Below, in pieces: positions 43,795 to 52,265 of a stretch of 64,000 nt of DNA (the stretch's first letter is position 1; the number at the start of each line of letters is the position of its first letter). Source of the stretch: Rhizobium sullae. GTDB lineage: Bacteria; Pseudomonadota; Alphaproteobacteria; Rhizobiales; Rhizobiaceae. The notes under the pieces were generated by a model. It did not search any database. It saw only the letters and a list, made by a program, of their open reading frames with translations, and was not told the origin of the DNA. The translations under genes were made by a program, and so were the position numbers. Where the stretch lies: NCBI RefSeq assembly GCF_900169785.1, contig NZ_FWER01000021.1, forward strand, positions 32,092 to 96,091. Direction: 5' to 3'.

Positions 43795-44118
43795 ATGACG
43801 AAGCCGACGATCGCCCGCATCTGGCGCGGATGCACGCCAAGAGCCAAGGCTGATGAATACGAAGCCTATAACTACGAAACGGGCGTCAAGCCGCTGATTG
43901 AGAAAGCACTCGGCGTCCAGACATTTCGCGAAGACCGGGAAACGGAAAGCGAGTTTGTGACGATCTCCTATTGGGAGAATATCGAGGCGATGAGCACCTT
44001 TGCCGGCGCCGATCCCACGAAGATCCATCACCTTGAGCGCGACAGCGAATTTCTGATCGAGCTGCCGAAAGAAGTGCAAATCCTGCGCCTGCTTACCAGC
44101 CGGGGAGCGACCGGATAG
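43795..44118 (+). CDS. Antibiotic-biosynthesis-monooxygenase-like protein
   Basis: 107 residues, ferredoxin-like ABM fold by pattern: TIARIWRGCTPRAKADEYEAY, then the strand FVTISYWENIEAM. Such proteins act as cofactor-free oxygenases, haem-degrading enzymes or stress proteins; no residues specific to one activity were identified. GGAGG lies before ATG 43795. Converges on hlyC with 3 bp between stops. Confidence 0.75.
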   Translation: MTKPTIARIWRGCTPRAKADEYEAYNYETGVKPLIEKALGVQTFREDRETESEFVTISYWENIEAMSTFAGADPTKIHHLERDSEFLIELPKEVQILRLLTSRGATG

Positions 44119-44121
44119 CAT

Positions 44122-45432
44122 TTAGAGCGGCTTGATCTCGTTCTCCGCGGCGGGCCGGATGCGCAGTCTGGTGATGCGGTTCTTCTCGCGTTTCATGACG
44201 ATGAAACGCTTGCCGTAAAAAGTGAAGGCCTGCCGCTCTTCCGGGATCGTCATCGATTCATGGATGACGAGGCCGGCGATCGTCGTCGCCTCATCGTCGG
44301 GCAACTGCCAATCGAGCGCGCGGTTCAGGTCCCGGATCGGCACGCTCCCGTCGACAATGATCGAGCCGTCCGATTCCTGGCGAACGCCCTGCATGTCGAT
44401 ATCGTGCTCATCGGAAATATCGCCGACGATTTCCTCGAGGATGTCCTCGAGCGTCACGATGCCCTGCACTTCGCCGTACTCGTCGACAACCACGGCGAAA
44501 TGCTGCTTGCGGCGCAGGAAGGCATTGAGCTGGTCTTCGAGATTGGTGCTGTCCGGCACGAACCATGGCTTCTGCGAGATCTTGACGATGTCGAGATTTT
44601 CCGCCTCCACATTCGGCTCGGCGAGGGCGCGCAGCAGGTCTTTTGCATGGACAACGCCGATGATGTTGTCGATCGAACCGCGCCAGAGCGGCATGCGCGT
44701 ATAAGGACTCTCTAGGATCGTGCGAACCACTGCTTCCGGCGCATCGTCGGCATTGATCGCCCGCATCGCCGTACGGTGGACCATGATGTCGGAGAGTTCG
44801 AGCTGGCTGAGATCAAGTATCCCGCCAAAGCGGTCCCGGTCAGCCTTCACCACTGCACCCTCGCGATGCAGGAAATCGACGGCGCCGCGCAGTTCCTCAT
44901 GGGCTGTTAGCATCGACGTTTCGCGTGAAAAGTTAATGCCGAAGAACGCCAGAATCCAGCGGACAAGCGCATTGACGAAAGACGAGACCGGGCCCACGAC
45001 CGAAACGAAGAGCTTTACCGGCAGGGCGACGCCCAGCGAAAAACGGTCCGGCGACGAAATCGCCCAGCTCTTCGGCAGTACTTCCGCGAAGATGACGAGG
45101 ATTACCGTCATCGCAAGGGTTGCGAGCCCTACACCCGGACGCCCAAAGAGACCGAGGAATATGCTGGTCGCCAGAGACGAAGACAGAATGTTTGCGAGAT
45201 TGTTGCCGATCAGCAGCGCGCCGATCAACCGGTCGCGTCGCTCGATCAGCTGGCGCACGAGGCCGGCCCGTTTGTCGCCATTGACCTCCAGCGTATGCAT
45301 GCGGCTGCGCGAAGCCGCCGTCAGTGCCGTTTCCGAGCCGGAGAAGAAAGCGGACAGGAGCACGAGGGCCACGATGGAAACAATTTCCGGCCAGTAAACC
45401 GAAAGAAATGCCAGCGTGCCTTCAAGCGTCAT
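44122..45432 (-). CDS. HlyC/CorC-family (CNNM) transporter
   Basis: 436 residues. An N-terminal DUF21 membrane domain of four helices (LVLLSAFFSGSETALTAASR is the conserved Ser-Gly-x-Glu-Thr start), then a CBS pair (about 210-330) with the AKDLLRAL and VVDEYGEVQGIVTLEDILEE motifs, and a C-terminal CorC/HlyC domain. CNNM proteins move Mg2+ or other divalent cations. The start overlaps the aroB stop by 4 bp, so it is translated after aroB. Confidence 0.9.
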   Translation of the reverse strand: MTLEGTLAFLSVYWPEIVSIVALVLLSAFFSGSETALTAASRSRMHTLEVNGDKRAGLVRQLIERRDRLIGALLIGNNLANILSSSLATSIFLGLFGRPGVGLATLAMTVILVIFAEVLPKSWAISSPDRFSLGVALPVKLFVSVVGPVSSFVNALVRWILAFFGINFSRETSMLTAHEELRGAVDFLHREGAVVKADRDRFGGILDLSQLELSDIMVHRTAMRAINADDAPEAVVRTILESPYTRMPLWRGSIDNIIGVVHAKDLLRALAEPNVEAENLDIVKISQKPWFVPDSTNLEDQLNAFLRRKQHFAVVVDEYGEVQGIVTLEDILEEIVGDISDEHDIDMQGVRQESDGSIIVDGSVPIRDLNRALDWQLPDDEATTIAGLVIHESMTIPEERQAFTFYGKRFIVMKREKNRITRLRIRPAAENEIKPL

Positions 45433-46559
45433 TTCGGCTGCTTTTCCTTGAGAAAACTCAACACTTCGGAAGCCGGGACGTCATCGGCGATGAAGGACTG
45501 GCCAATGCCGTGCGTCAGGATGAAGGTGAACTTGCCGTTCTTCACCTTCTTGTCCTGCGCCATCGCGTCGAGCAGCTTTTCAGCCGGCGGAAGGGAGCCC
45601 GGAATATCGGACATGCGCGTTGGCAGGCCGACCTCTTTCAGATGCTTTTCGACACGCCTCGCATCATCTGGGCTCGCAAGGTTCATGCGCGCCGAAAACT
45701 CATGCGCGAGAACCATGCCGATCGAAACGCCCTCGCCGTGCACCAGGCGGGTGCTGTCATAGGCCGTGGCCGCCTCCAGAGCGTGCCCAAAAGTATGGCC
45801 GAGATTGAGAAGCGCGCGCGGACCGTTCTCGCGCTCGTCGGCGACCACGACATCTGATTTCGCCTGACAGCTTGTGGCAATCGCGTCGATACGCGCAGAG
45901 CCGCCGGCAAAGACGGCGTTCCAGTTTGTTTCAAGCCAAGCGAAAAAATCCGGTTTGTCGATGAGACCGTATTTCGCGACTTCGGCGTAGCCGGCGCGGA
46001 ATTCGCGCTCGCTGAGCGAGTTTAAGACATCCGTATCGGCAAGAACCAGATCCGGCTGGTGGAAGACGCCGACAAGGTTCTTGCCGTGTCGGCTGTTGAT
46101 GCCCGTCTTGCCGCCGACGGAGGAATCTACCTGCGAAAGCAGGGATGTCGGCACCTGCACGAAGCGCACACCGCGACGCACGATGCCAGCGGCAAAGCCA
46201 GCGAGATCGCCGATGACGCCGCCGCCAAGCGCAATCACATAGTCGTTCCGCTCGACGCGCGCCTCCAGCACCTTATCGCAGACGGTCATCAGATGCTCGA
46301 AGCTTTTCGTCTTCTCGCCGGCGGGCAGCACAAGCTGCGCGGATACGATGCCCGAGCATTCGAGACTTCTAACCAGAGCTTCGAGATAGAGCGGCGCGAC
46401 GTGCTCATCCGTGACGATCGCAGCTTTGCGGCCTTTCAGCCTCGATGCGATTTCCGCTCCGGCGCGTTCGATCAGCCGCGGCCCGATCAGTATGTCGTAG
46501 GCACGCTCGCCGAGCGGTACATGAACCTTTCGTTCGGAGGAAGAGGTGATCGCATTCAT
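45429..46559 (-). CDS. aroB: 3-dehydroquinate synthase
   Basis: 376 residues. Second shikimate-pathway step. NAD site GGGVIGDLAGF, metal ligands in NLGHTFGHALE and the HGEGVSIGM helix. ATG 46559 overlaps the aroK stop (ATGA), and its stop in turn overlaps the hlyC-like start, giving a tightly coupled three-gene operon. An in-frame upstream extension inside aroK is not used. Confidence 0.95.
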   Translation of the reverse strand: MNAITSSSERKVHVPLGERAYDILIGPRLIERAGAEIASRLKGRKAAIVTDEHVAPLYLEALVRSLECSGIVSAQLVLPAGEKTKSFEHLMTVCDKVLEARVERNDYVIALGGGVIGDLAGFAAGIVRRGVRFVQVPTSLLSQVDSSVGGKTGINSRHGKNLVGVFHQPDLVLADTDVLNSLSEREFRAGYAEVAKYGLIDKPDFFAWLETNWNAVFAGGSARIDAIATSCQAKSDVVVADERENGPRALLNLGHTFGHALEAATAYDSTRLVHGEGVSIGMVLAHEFSARMNLASPDDARRVEKHLKEVGLPTRMSDIPGSLPPAEKLLDAMAQDKKVKNGKFTFILTHGIGQSFIADDVPASEVLSFLKEKQPK

Positions 46560-47146
46560 GAAACGGCACTTTCGGTTTGGGCTTCGATCATGGCTTTCAG
46601 GACTTCGTCGGCCATGATTTCCTTGCGCACATCGCGCGACAGCACGGTGATGTCGGCTTCGGCATAAATCGGGTACCGCGCGTTCATCAGGTTTTTGAGC
46701 GTTTGCTTCGGATTTTCGGTCTTCAGGAGGGGGCGCGTATCGCGCTTGTTGACCCGCTCCCACAGCACATCGAGATCGGCCTTCAGCCATACGGAGAGGC
46801 CGCTCTTCTTGATGTGCTTGCGCGTCTGCTCATTGACAAAAGCGCCGCCGCCAGTGGAAATCACGCGCGGACCACTCTTCAGCAGCCGCTTCATCACGCG
46901 CGTTTCCAGCGCCCGGAACTCCTCTTCGCCGTAAGCTGCGAAAAGCTCCGAGATCGTCATCCGCGAGACGCGCTCGATCTCCACGTCGCTGTCGATGAAG
47001 GGAACGCCTAGCTGATGGGCGACGATACGGCCGACGGAGGATTTGCCAGCCCCCATGAGGCCAACCAGGATCAGATTGCGGGACCCGAGCGCGGCACGAG
47101 CTCTGTCTTTCAGGCTGTCTCCCACTTTCAGAACTGGGTCACTCAT
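46556..47146 (-). CDS. aroK: Shikimate kinase
   Basis: 196 residues. ATP-dependent phosphorylation of shikimate. P-loop LMGAGKSSVG near residues 27-36, the shikimate-binding FIDSDVEIE and STGGGAF, and the lid Arg region KRDTRPLLKT. ATG 47146 (GGA upstream) is chosen; a longer frame to 47281 would intrude on the divergent small membrane gene's promoter. First gene of aroK-aroB-hlyC. Confidence 0.94.
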   Translation of the reverse strand: MSDPVLKVGDSLKDRARAALGSRNLILVGLMGAGKSSVGRIVAHQLGVPFIDSDVEIERVSRMTISELFAAYGEEEFRALETRVMKRLLKSGPRVISTGGGAFVNEQTRKHIKKSGLSVWLKADLDVLWERVNKRDTRPLLKTENPKQTLKNLMNARYPIYAEADITVLSRDVRKEIMADEVLKAMIEAQTESAVS

Positions 47147-47292
47147 CGGTCCATTCACACTTTGTTTGCAAACGGTATCGACAAATGCGGGTGTAGCGTC
47201 AAGTCGCGGACCAGGGAAACATCGTCCAAAAGCCGCTTCTTGCACGCAAACCCGCTTCTTCATAAAAGAGGCAGAGCTCATGGAGTTAAGAA

Positions 47293-47469
47293 ATGCCGAC
47301 CCTCTTCCGTCTACTGGCTGTCCTGGCGATCATCGCCGGGGCGATCTATGGCGGCATGGTGGCGCTTGTGACATTCGTGGAGCCGCAGCCTCGCGACGTG
47401 ACGATCCGAGTCCCGTCGGAACGCATCAACCCGCCGGCAACCGGCACGATCAAACCGGCGAAGAAATGA
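47293..47469 (+). CDS. 58-residue single-pass membrane protein upstream of xerD
   Basis: Encodes MPTLFRLLAVLAIIAGAIYG followed by a second hydrophobic stretch and a short Pro-rich periplasmic tail ending KPAKK. One transmembrane helix (about residues 5-30). The ATG at 47293 follows GGAGTTAAG; the TGA stop is only 4 bp before the xerD start, so the genes are probably co-translated. A gene of this kind before xerD looks conserved in rhizobia from memory, but the function is unknown. Confidence 0.7.
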   Translation: MPTLFRLLAVLAIIAGAIYGGMVALVTFVEPQPRDVTIRVPSERINPPATGTIKPAKK

Positions 47470-47473
47470 TCCG

Positions 47474-48427
47474 ATGAGGGATTTGAGCCGCGCCCACGTG
47501 GAAGCCTTTCTCGAGATGATGAGTGCGGAGCGAGGTGCAGCCGTAAACACGCTGCAATCCTATGAACGTGATCTCGATGATCTCCATGCATTCCTGAACG
47601 GCAAAAGCGTGCGGCTGACCGAAGCAGCCTCCGGCGATCTCGCTGCCTACCTCTCCTCGCTCTCGAAACGCGGCTTCAAGTCTTCGTCCCAAGCCCGCCG
47701 GCTGGCAGCCATGCGGCAATTCTACAAGTTCCTGTATGCCGAGGGCCTGCGGGTCGACGACCCGACAGGTGTTCTCGATGCTCCCAAGAAGGGGCGAGCT
47801 CTGCCAAAAACAATGGGTGTCGACGAGGTGACGCAGCTGTTGACCCGTGCAGAAACCGAGGCCGACGACCCCGCGGATGGCCAATTACAGCGCCGGCGGA
47901 TGCTGGCGCTGCTGGAACTGCTTTATGCGACAGGAATGCGCGTCAGCGAACTCGTTTCGCTGCCGGCACGCGTCCTCGATCAGGAGGGCCGTTTTCTGAT
48001 CATTCGCGGCAAGGGCAACAAGGAGCGGCTCGTACCGCTGTCTCAATCGGCCATCGCGGCACTCAAGGCCTATGGCCGGTTGCTTGCGGAAGTGACCGCA
48101 AAGGCGAAGGATCCGGTTGATAGTCCATGGCTTTTTCCGGCAGCCTCCAAGGAAGGTTATCTGCCCCGTCAGGTCTTCGCGCGTGACTTGAAAAACCTTG
48201 CAATCCGTGCCGGATTGACGCCGTCTCTGATCTCGCCGCACGTCATGCGCCACGCCTTTGCCAGCCATCTGCTTGCCAACGGCGCCGACCTTCGTGTGGT
48301 TCAGGAACTCCTCGGACATTCCGACATTTCCACGACACAGATCTACACGCATGTCCTTGAAGAAAGGCTGCAGCAACTGGTTCAGACGCATCACCCCCTT
48401 GCCAAACAGGCGAAAAAGCACGAATAG
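47474..48427 (+). CDS. xerD: Site-specific tyrosine recombinase XerD
   Basis: 317 residues. With XerC it resolves chromosome dimers at dif under FtsK control. All catalytic residues are present: Arg156 (GMRVSEL), Lys180 (GKGNKER), His256 and Arg259 (HVMRH), His282 (LGHSD), Tyr291 (QIYTH). The N-terminal SAM-like domain is complete. It follows the small membrane gene by 4 bp and precedes accA. It is the housekeeping enzyme and not a phage integrase, judging by length and context. Confidence 0.93.
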   Translation: MRDLSRAHVEAFLEMMSAERGAAVNTLQSYERDLDDLHAFLNGKSVRLTEAASGDLAAYLSSLSKRGFKSSSQARRLAAMRQFYKFLYAEGLRVDDPTGVLDAPKKGRALPKTMGVDEVTQLLTRAETEADDPADGQLQRRRMLALLELLYATGMRVSELVSLPARVLDQEGRFLIIRGKGNKERLVPLSQSAIAALKAYGRLLAEVTAKAKDPVDSPWLFPAASKEGYLPRQVFARDLKNLAIRAGLTPSLISPHVMRHAFASHLLANGADLRVVQELLGHSDISTTQIYTHVLEERLQQLVQTHHPLAKQAKKHE

Positions 48428-48490
48428 GACCGGCGACATGGGGCAAAGCCAGCAAGAATGCCCCGGGCACAAGGAACGGAAACGCACCTC

Positions 48491-49447
48491 ATGCACAACT
48501 ATCTCGACTTCGAAAAGCCGATCTCCGACCTCGAAGGCAAGATCATCGAACTGAAGAAGCTCGCTTCCGAAGACGAGAGCATCGATACGTCCGATGAGGT
48601 CGGCAGGCTGGAAATTCGCGTGCGCGAAGCGATGGTCGATATCTATTCCAAGCTCAATGCCTGGCAGAAAACGCAGGTTGCGCGCCATCCGCAGCGCCCG
48701 CACTTCGTCGATTATGCAAAGACGCTCTTCCAGGAATTCACGCCGCTCGCCGGCGACCGCAAGTTCTCCGAGGACGCGGCGATCCAGGCAGGCCTTGCAC
48801 GCTTTCGCGGCCAGCCGATTGCCGTCATCGGCCAGGAGAAAGGCAGCGACACCAAGAGCCGCCTGAAGCACAATTTCGGCAGTGCCCGCCCGGAAGGTTA
48901 CCGCAAGGCGATCCGCATTCTCGAAATGGCAGATCGTTTCAGCCTTCCCGTGATCACGCTTGTCGATACCGCAGGCGCCTATCCGGGCGTGGGCGCCGAA
49001 GAGCGCGGCCAGGCGGAAGCAATCGCCCGCTCAACTGAAATGTGCCTTGGCGTGAAAGTGCCGATTATCTCCGTCATCATTGGCGAAGGCGGCTCCGGCG
49101 GAGCAATCGCGATCGCCACCGGCAACAAGGTCTATATGCTCGAGCATTCGATCTACAGCGTGATTTCGCCGGAAGGTGCAGCGTCTATTCTCTGGCGCGA
49201 TTCCACCCGCGCCAGGGAAGCAGCAACCAACATGAAGATAACGGCTGAAGACCTGAAGTCGCTTGGCATCATCGACGGCATCATTCCCGAACCGCTTGGT
49301 GGCGCTCATCGCGATCCGGATAGCGTCATCGCCGCCACCGGCGATGTCATCGCCAGCGCCCTTGCCGAACTTTCGCCGCGTTCCGGCGAGCAATTGCGCA
49401 GCGATCGCAGGCAGAAATTCCTCGCCATGGGCCGGAACCTCGCATAA
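48491..49447 (+). CDS. accA: Acetyl-CoA carboxylase carboxyltransferase subunit alpha
   Basis: 318 residues. With AccD it transfers CO2 from biotin to acetyl-CoA, the first step of fatty acid synthesis. N-terminal MHNYLDFEKPISDLEGKI, the crotonase-like core DTAGAYPGVGAEERGQAEAI, and GEGGSGGAIAI are all diagnostic. ATG 48491 fits the family; a start 33 nt upstream is in frame but unlikely. About 64 bp after xerD. accD and accBC are elsewhere. Confidence 0.95.
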   Translation: MHNYLDFEKPISDLEGKIIELKKLASEDESIDTSDEVGRLEIRVREAMVDIYSKLNAWQKTQVARHPQRPHFVDYAKTLFQEFTPLAGDRKFSEDAAIQAGLARFRGQPIAVIGQEKGSDTKSRLKHNFGSARPEGYRKAIRILEMADRFSLPVITLVDTAGAYPGVGAEERGQAEAIARSTEMCLGVKVPIISVIIGEGGSGGAIAIATGNKVYMLEHSIYSVISPEGAASILWRDSTRAREAATNMKITAEDLKSLGIIDGIIPEPLGGAHRDPDSVIAATGDVIASALAELSPRSGEQLRSDRRQKFLAMGRNLA

Positions 49448-49646
49448 CTCCCACAACATACGTGACCGGATTGCGGCCAAACCTTGGCCACAATAATGTT
49501 ATCTGTAACAGTCGCGCTTGCGGGATATCCTTGGGCAAGTCATAGGCTGGTAAGGAATTGTGAAGTATAAGCCGCCTATGATTCTGGGAACACCCGAACT
49601 CCATGGACGCGGATCGGGTCATATCGATTTAATGGGCTTGTTGGGA

Positions 49647-50885
49647 ATGCGCATTCGTCATTTTGCCTATGTTTCGCTGATGGCGCTGGCTCTTGCCGGC
49701 TGCAACGACGCTTTGGACGTCACCCATACTGATCTGTCGAAGGTCAAGAACAAGGTCGAGCAGCCTTTGCCGGCGCGCATCCTCGCGGATATGAGGGCGA
49801 AAGGCATGGACCGCAATTCCCCGATCATGATCCGTATCTTCAAGGAAGAGGGTGCTCTCGAAGTTTGGAAGGCAAAGACGGACAACCGCTTCGACAAGAT
49901 CGCGGATTACAAGATCTGCGCGTGGTCCGGCCGGCTCGGCCCGAAGGTCAAGACTGGCGACCGGCAGGCGCCTGAAGGTTTCTACAACCTGACACGGGCC
50001 AACCTGAACCCGAACTCCAAATATTATCTGGCGATCAACACCGGCTTTCCGAACCGCTACGACGCCGTCAACGGCCGAACAGGCTCCGACCTGATGATCC
50101 ACGGCGCATGCTCGTCTTCCGGCTGCTATTCGATGACCGACGAGCAGGTTCTGGAGATCTATGCTTTCGCGCGCGATGCCTTCAAGGGCGGGCAGACAAC
50201 GGTTCAGTTGCAGGCTTTTCCCTTCCGCATGACGGCAGAAAATATGTTCAAGCATCGCCTGAACCAGAACTATGACTTCTGGAAGATGCTGAAGGTCGGC
50301 TACGACAATTTCGAGATCACCAAGCGTCCGCCGGACGTGAATGTCTGCGAGAAGAAATATGTCTTCAACCAGCAGCTAGCTGACGGCAGCGGCGCTTTCA
50401 ATCCGGCGGGCCAGTGCCCCGCGATGTCCACGCCTCCGGCACTGGCGTCGGCCCTTGCCTCCTATAACAAGATATACGCGGGCGACTTCGCCAGGGCTGA
50501 AAAGAAGTTCGAGGGTATGGCTTGGTACGACCCGACCGAAGCCGAGCGGAAGGCCGTCGTCGCCAAGCAGCGCAAGGGCCGCGAACTCGCTTATGCCCCG
50601 ACCGGCACCTCGCTGGAAGCGGGACGCATGGTCAAGGTGGCCGAACTCGAAGAAATGACGTCGAAGCCGGCTGCGCCCGTGGCAAATGCCACGGCTACCG
50701 CCTCCGCAACGCCGGCACCGACAGCTGCACCCGCTGAGAACAACGCGACGGCAGTTGCAGCGGCCGTGCCCGCCAATGTTCCCGTTCCCACGCAGAATCC
50801 TCTGGCCTTCGCACCGGAACCTCCTCCGCAGGAAACGGCCGAAGCCGCCAAGAAGCCGTTCTGGAAATTCTGGGCCAGGAACTGA
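49647..50885 (+). CDS. DpaA/YafK-like L,D-transpeptidase-fold lipoprotein
   Basis: 412 residues. A lipobox LALAGC puts the lipidated Cys at residue 19, so the protein is membrane-anchored in the periplasm. The YkuD catalytic site is IHGACSSSGCYSM (His152, Cys160), and GRTGSDLMIHG together with AMTD/SMTDEQ after it matches the E. coli YafK (DpaA/LdtF) subgroup, which cleaves protein-peptidoglycan links. A long Ala/Pro-rich tail (about 330-400) ends in a basic-aromatic FWKFWARN. ATG 49632 is a possible alternative start. tusA follows after 5 bp. Confidence 0.85.
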   Translation: MRIRHFAYVSLMALALAGCNDALDVTHTDLSKVKNKVEQPLPARILADMRAKGMDRNSPIMIRIFKEEGALEVWKAKTDNRFDKIADYKICAWSGRLGPKVKTGDRQAPEGFYNLTRANLNPNSKYYLAINTGFPNRYDAVNGRTGSDLMIHGACSSSGCYSMTDEQVLEIYAFARDAFKGGQTTVQLQAFPFRMTAENMFKHRLNQNYDFWKMLKVGYDNFEITKRPPDVNVCEKKYVFNQQLADGSGAFNPAGQCPAMSTPPALASALASYNKIYAGDFARAEKKFEGMAWYDPTEAERKAVVAKQRKGRELAYAPTGTSLEAGRMVKVAELEEMTSKPAAPVANATATASATPAPTAAPAENNATAVAAAVPANVPVPTQNPLAFAPEPPPQETAEAAKKPFWKFWARN

Positions 50886-50890
50886 GCGGC

Positions 50891-51115
50891 TTGGACGCCG
50901 TTTCCTATGACTTGCGCGGCCTGAAATGCCCCCTGCCCGTGCTGAAAACCCGCCGTAAGCTTTCGTCCATGGCAAGCGGCGCGTTGATCCGTGTCGAAAC
51001 GACCGACCCGTTGGCGGGAATCGACATTCCCCATTTCTGTAAGAAAGAAGGCCACGAACTGCTGGAAACGGTGAAGACCGAAACCGGCCACCGTTTCCTG
51101 ATCCGCAAGGGATAA
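50891..51115 (+). CDS. TusA-family sulfurtransferase
   Basis: 74 residues. Small sulfur carrier with the CPxP motif (LKCPLPVLKTRRKL, active Cys near residue 13). Family members pass persulfide sulfur to tRNA thiolation, molybdenum-cofactor or other pathways. The start is TTG 50891, with a purine stretch GAGCGG just upstream and no ATG or GTG that fits the family N-terminus. It is 5 bp downstream of the L,D-transpeptidase-like gene and converges on the CobW gene. Confidence 0.88.
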   Translation: MDAVSYDLRGLKCPLPVLKTRRKLSSMASGALIRVETTDPLAGIDIPHFCKKEGHELLETVKTETGHRFLIRKG

Positions 51116-51117
51116 TC

Positions 51118-52254
51118 TCAAATCTTCATGCCGGGAATGGCGAGCGGATTATCGTTGAGTGCTGTGCGATCCGGGGTGTCGATGCGCGGTTTTCCGAGGA
51201 AAGCATCGAAGAGAGTCTTCACGAAATCCTCCGGCAGATCCTTGGTAATCAGCACCATGCGTGTGCGTCGGTCGGCCGGATCCGGCCAGGCCGGAAGACG
51301 CATCGGCGGGTGAAAGATATTCTGCACGCCATGCAGGACCAAGGGTCTCTCCGGCCGGTCTGAGACCGCAATGATCGCCTTCATGCGCAACAGCTTTTCG
51401 CCATGCGCGGAGCGCAACAGGTCGATGAACATTTCCAGCGCCATCGGCTCGATCGGCTTGTCTTCGACGATCGAGAACGATCGGATCGAGGTGTCGTGAC
51501 GGTTCACATCATGCGGATCCTGGTGGTCATGATCATGGTGGGCGTGTTGGTGGTGGTCATGATGGTGAGGCGCGTCATCCTCATCCTCATCGCGAAGCCA
51601 TCGGCTGACATCGGCAATCTTCGCCGCCGGATCGTACAGGCCGTTTACGAGAATCTCCACGCTGCCGGCTTGCGCGCTATCTGCATCCAAGAGCGCCGCC
51701 CGTGGATTAAGCTGGCGCAGCCGCGTTTTCAGAGCGGACAACAGCTCAGCGATCGCCATCGACCTTTTCGATACGATCAAACGATCAGCGACTGCGGCTT
51801 GCTTGCGTGCCTCCTCGTGATTGTCGAGCGTCTGCAGCCCATTGACCGCATCGATGACTGTCACGACACCGTCGAGTTCGAAATTGGTGGCGATGACCGG
51901 GTTGCCCATGATCGCCTGCATGACCGGCGCCGGATCAGCGAGGCCGGTGGTTTCGATCACGACACGCTTCACGGGCTTGACCCGGCCAGTCTGCACCGCA
52001 TCCATTAGATTTGCCAGCGTATCGACGAGTTCACCGCGCACCGTGCAGCAAAGGCAGCCGTCCGAAAGCTCGATGATCGCATCGCCCGAGCTTTCGACGA
52101 GCAGATGGTCGATGCCGACATCGCCGAATTCGTTGATGATGACGGCAGCATCCTTCATCGCCGGATCCTTCAGGACCCGGTTCAAGAGGGTCGACTTACC
52201 GGCGCCAAGAAAGCCGGTCAGGATAGTGACCGGGATTTTGTCATGAATCCTCAT
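51118..52254 (-). CDS. CobW/G3E-family GTP-binding metallochaperone-like protein
   Basis: 378 residues. P-loop GFLGAGKS (14-21), switch regions, the metal-binding GCLCC (66-70), and VIETTGLADP. A His/Asp-rich loop at 230-253 suggests zinc or other metal binding. The usual guanine-specificity NKxD is here SKRS (162-165), so the Asp is missing, which could weaken GTP selectivity. C-terminal CobW_C domain present. Homologues hand zinc to target enzymes or serve cobalamin synthesis. It lies just downstream of the D,D-carboxypeptidase gene with 11 bp between. Confidence 0.88.
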   Translation of the reverse strand: MRIHDKIPVTILTGFLGAGKSTLLNRVLKDPAMKDAAVIINEFGDVGIDHLLVESSGDAIIELSDGCLCCTVRGELVDTLANLMDAVQTGRVKPVKRVVIETTGLADPAPVMQAIMGNPVIATNFELDGVVTVIDAVNGLQTLDNHEEARKQAAVADRLIVSKRSMAIAELLSALKTRLRQLNPRAALLDADSAQAGSVEILVNGLYDPAAKIADVSRWLRDEDEDDAPHHHDHHQHAHHDHDHQDPHDVNRHDTSIRSFSIVEDKPIEPMALEMFIDLLRSAHGEKLLRMKAIIAVSDRPERPLVLHGVQNIFHPPMRLPAWPDPADRRTRMVLITKDLPEDFVKTLFDAFLGKPRIDTPDRTALNDNPLAIPGMKI

Positions 52255-52265
52255 CTGGCTTTACC

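Noticed and set aside
49474..49488. GGCCAA-ACC-TTGGCC hairpin after accA as terminator
   Set aside because: Short 6-bp stem with a 3-nt loop and no T-run; too weak to annotate.
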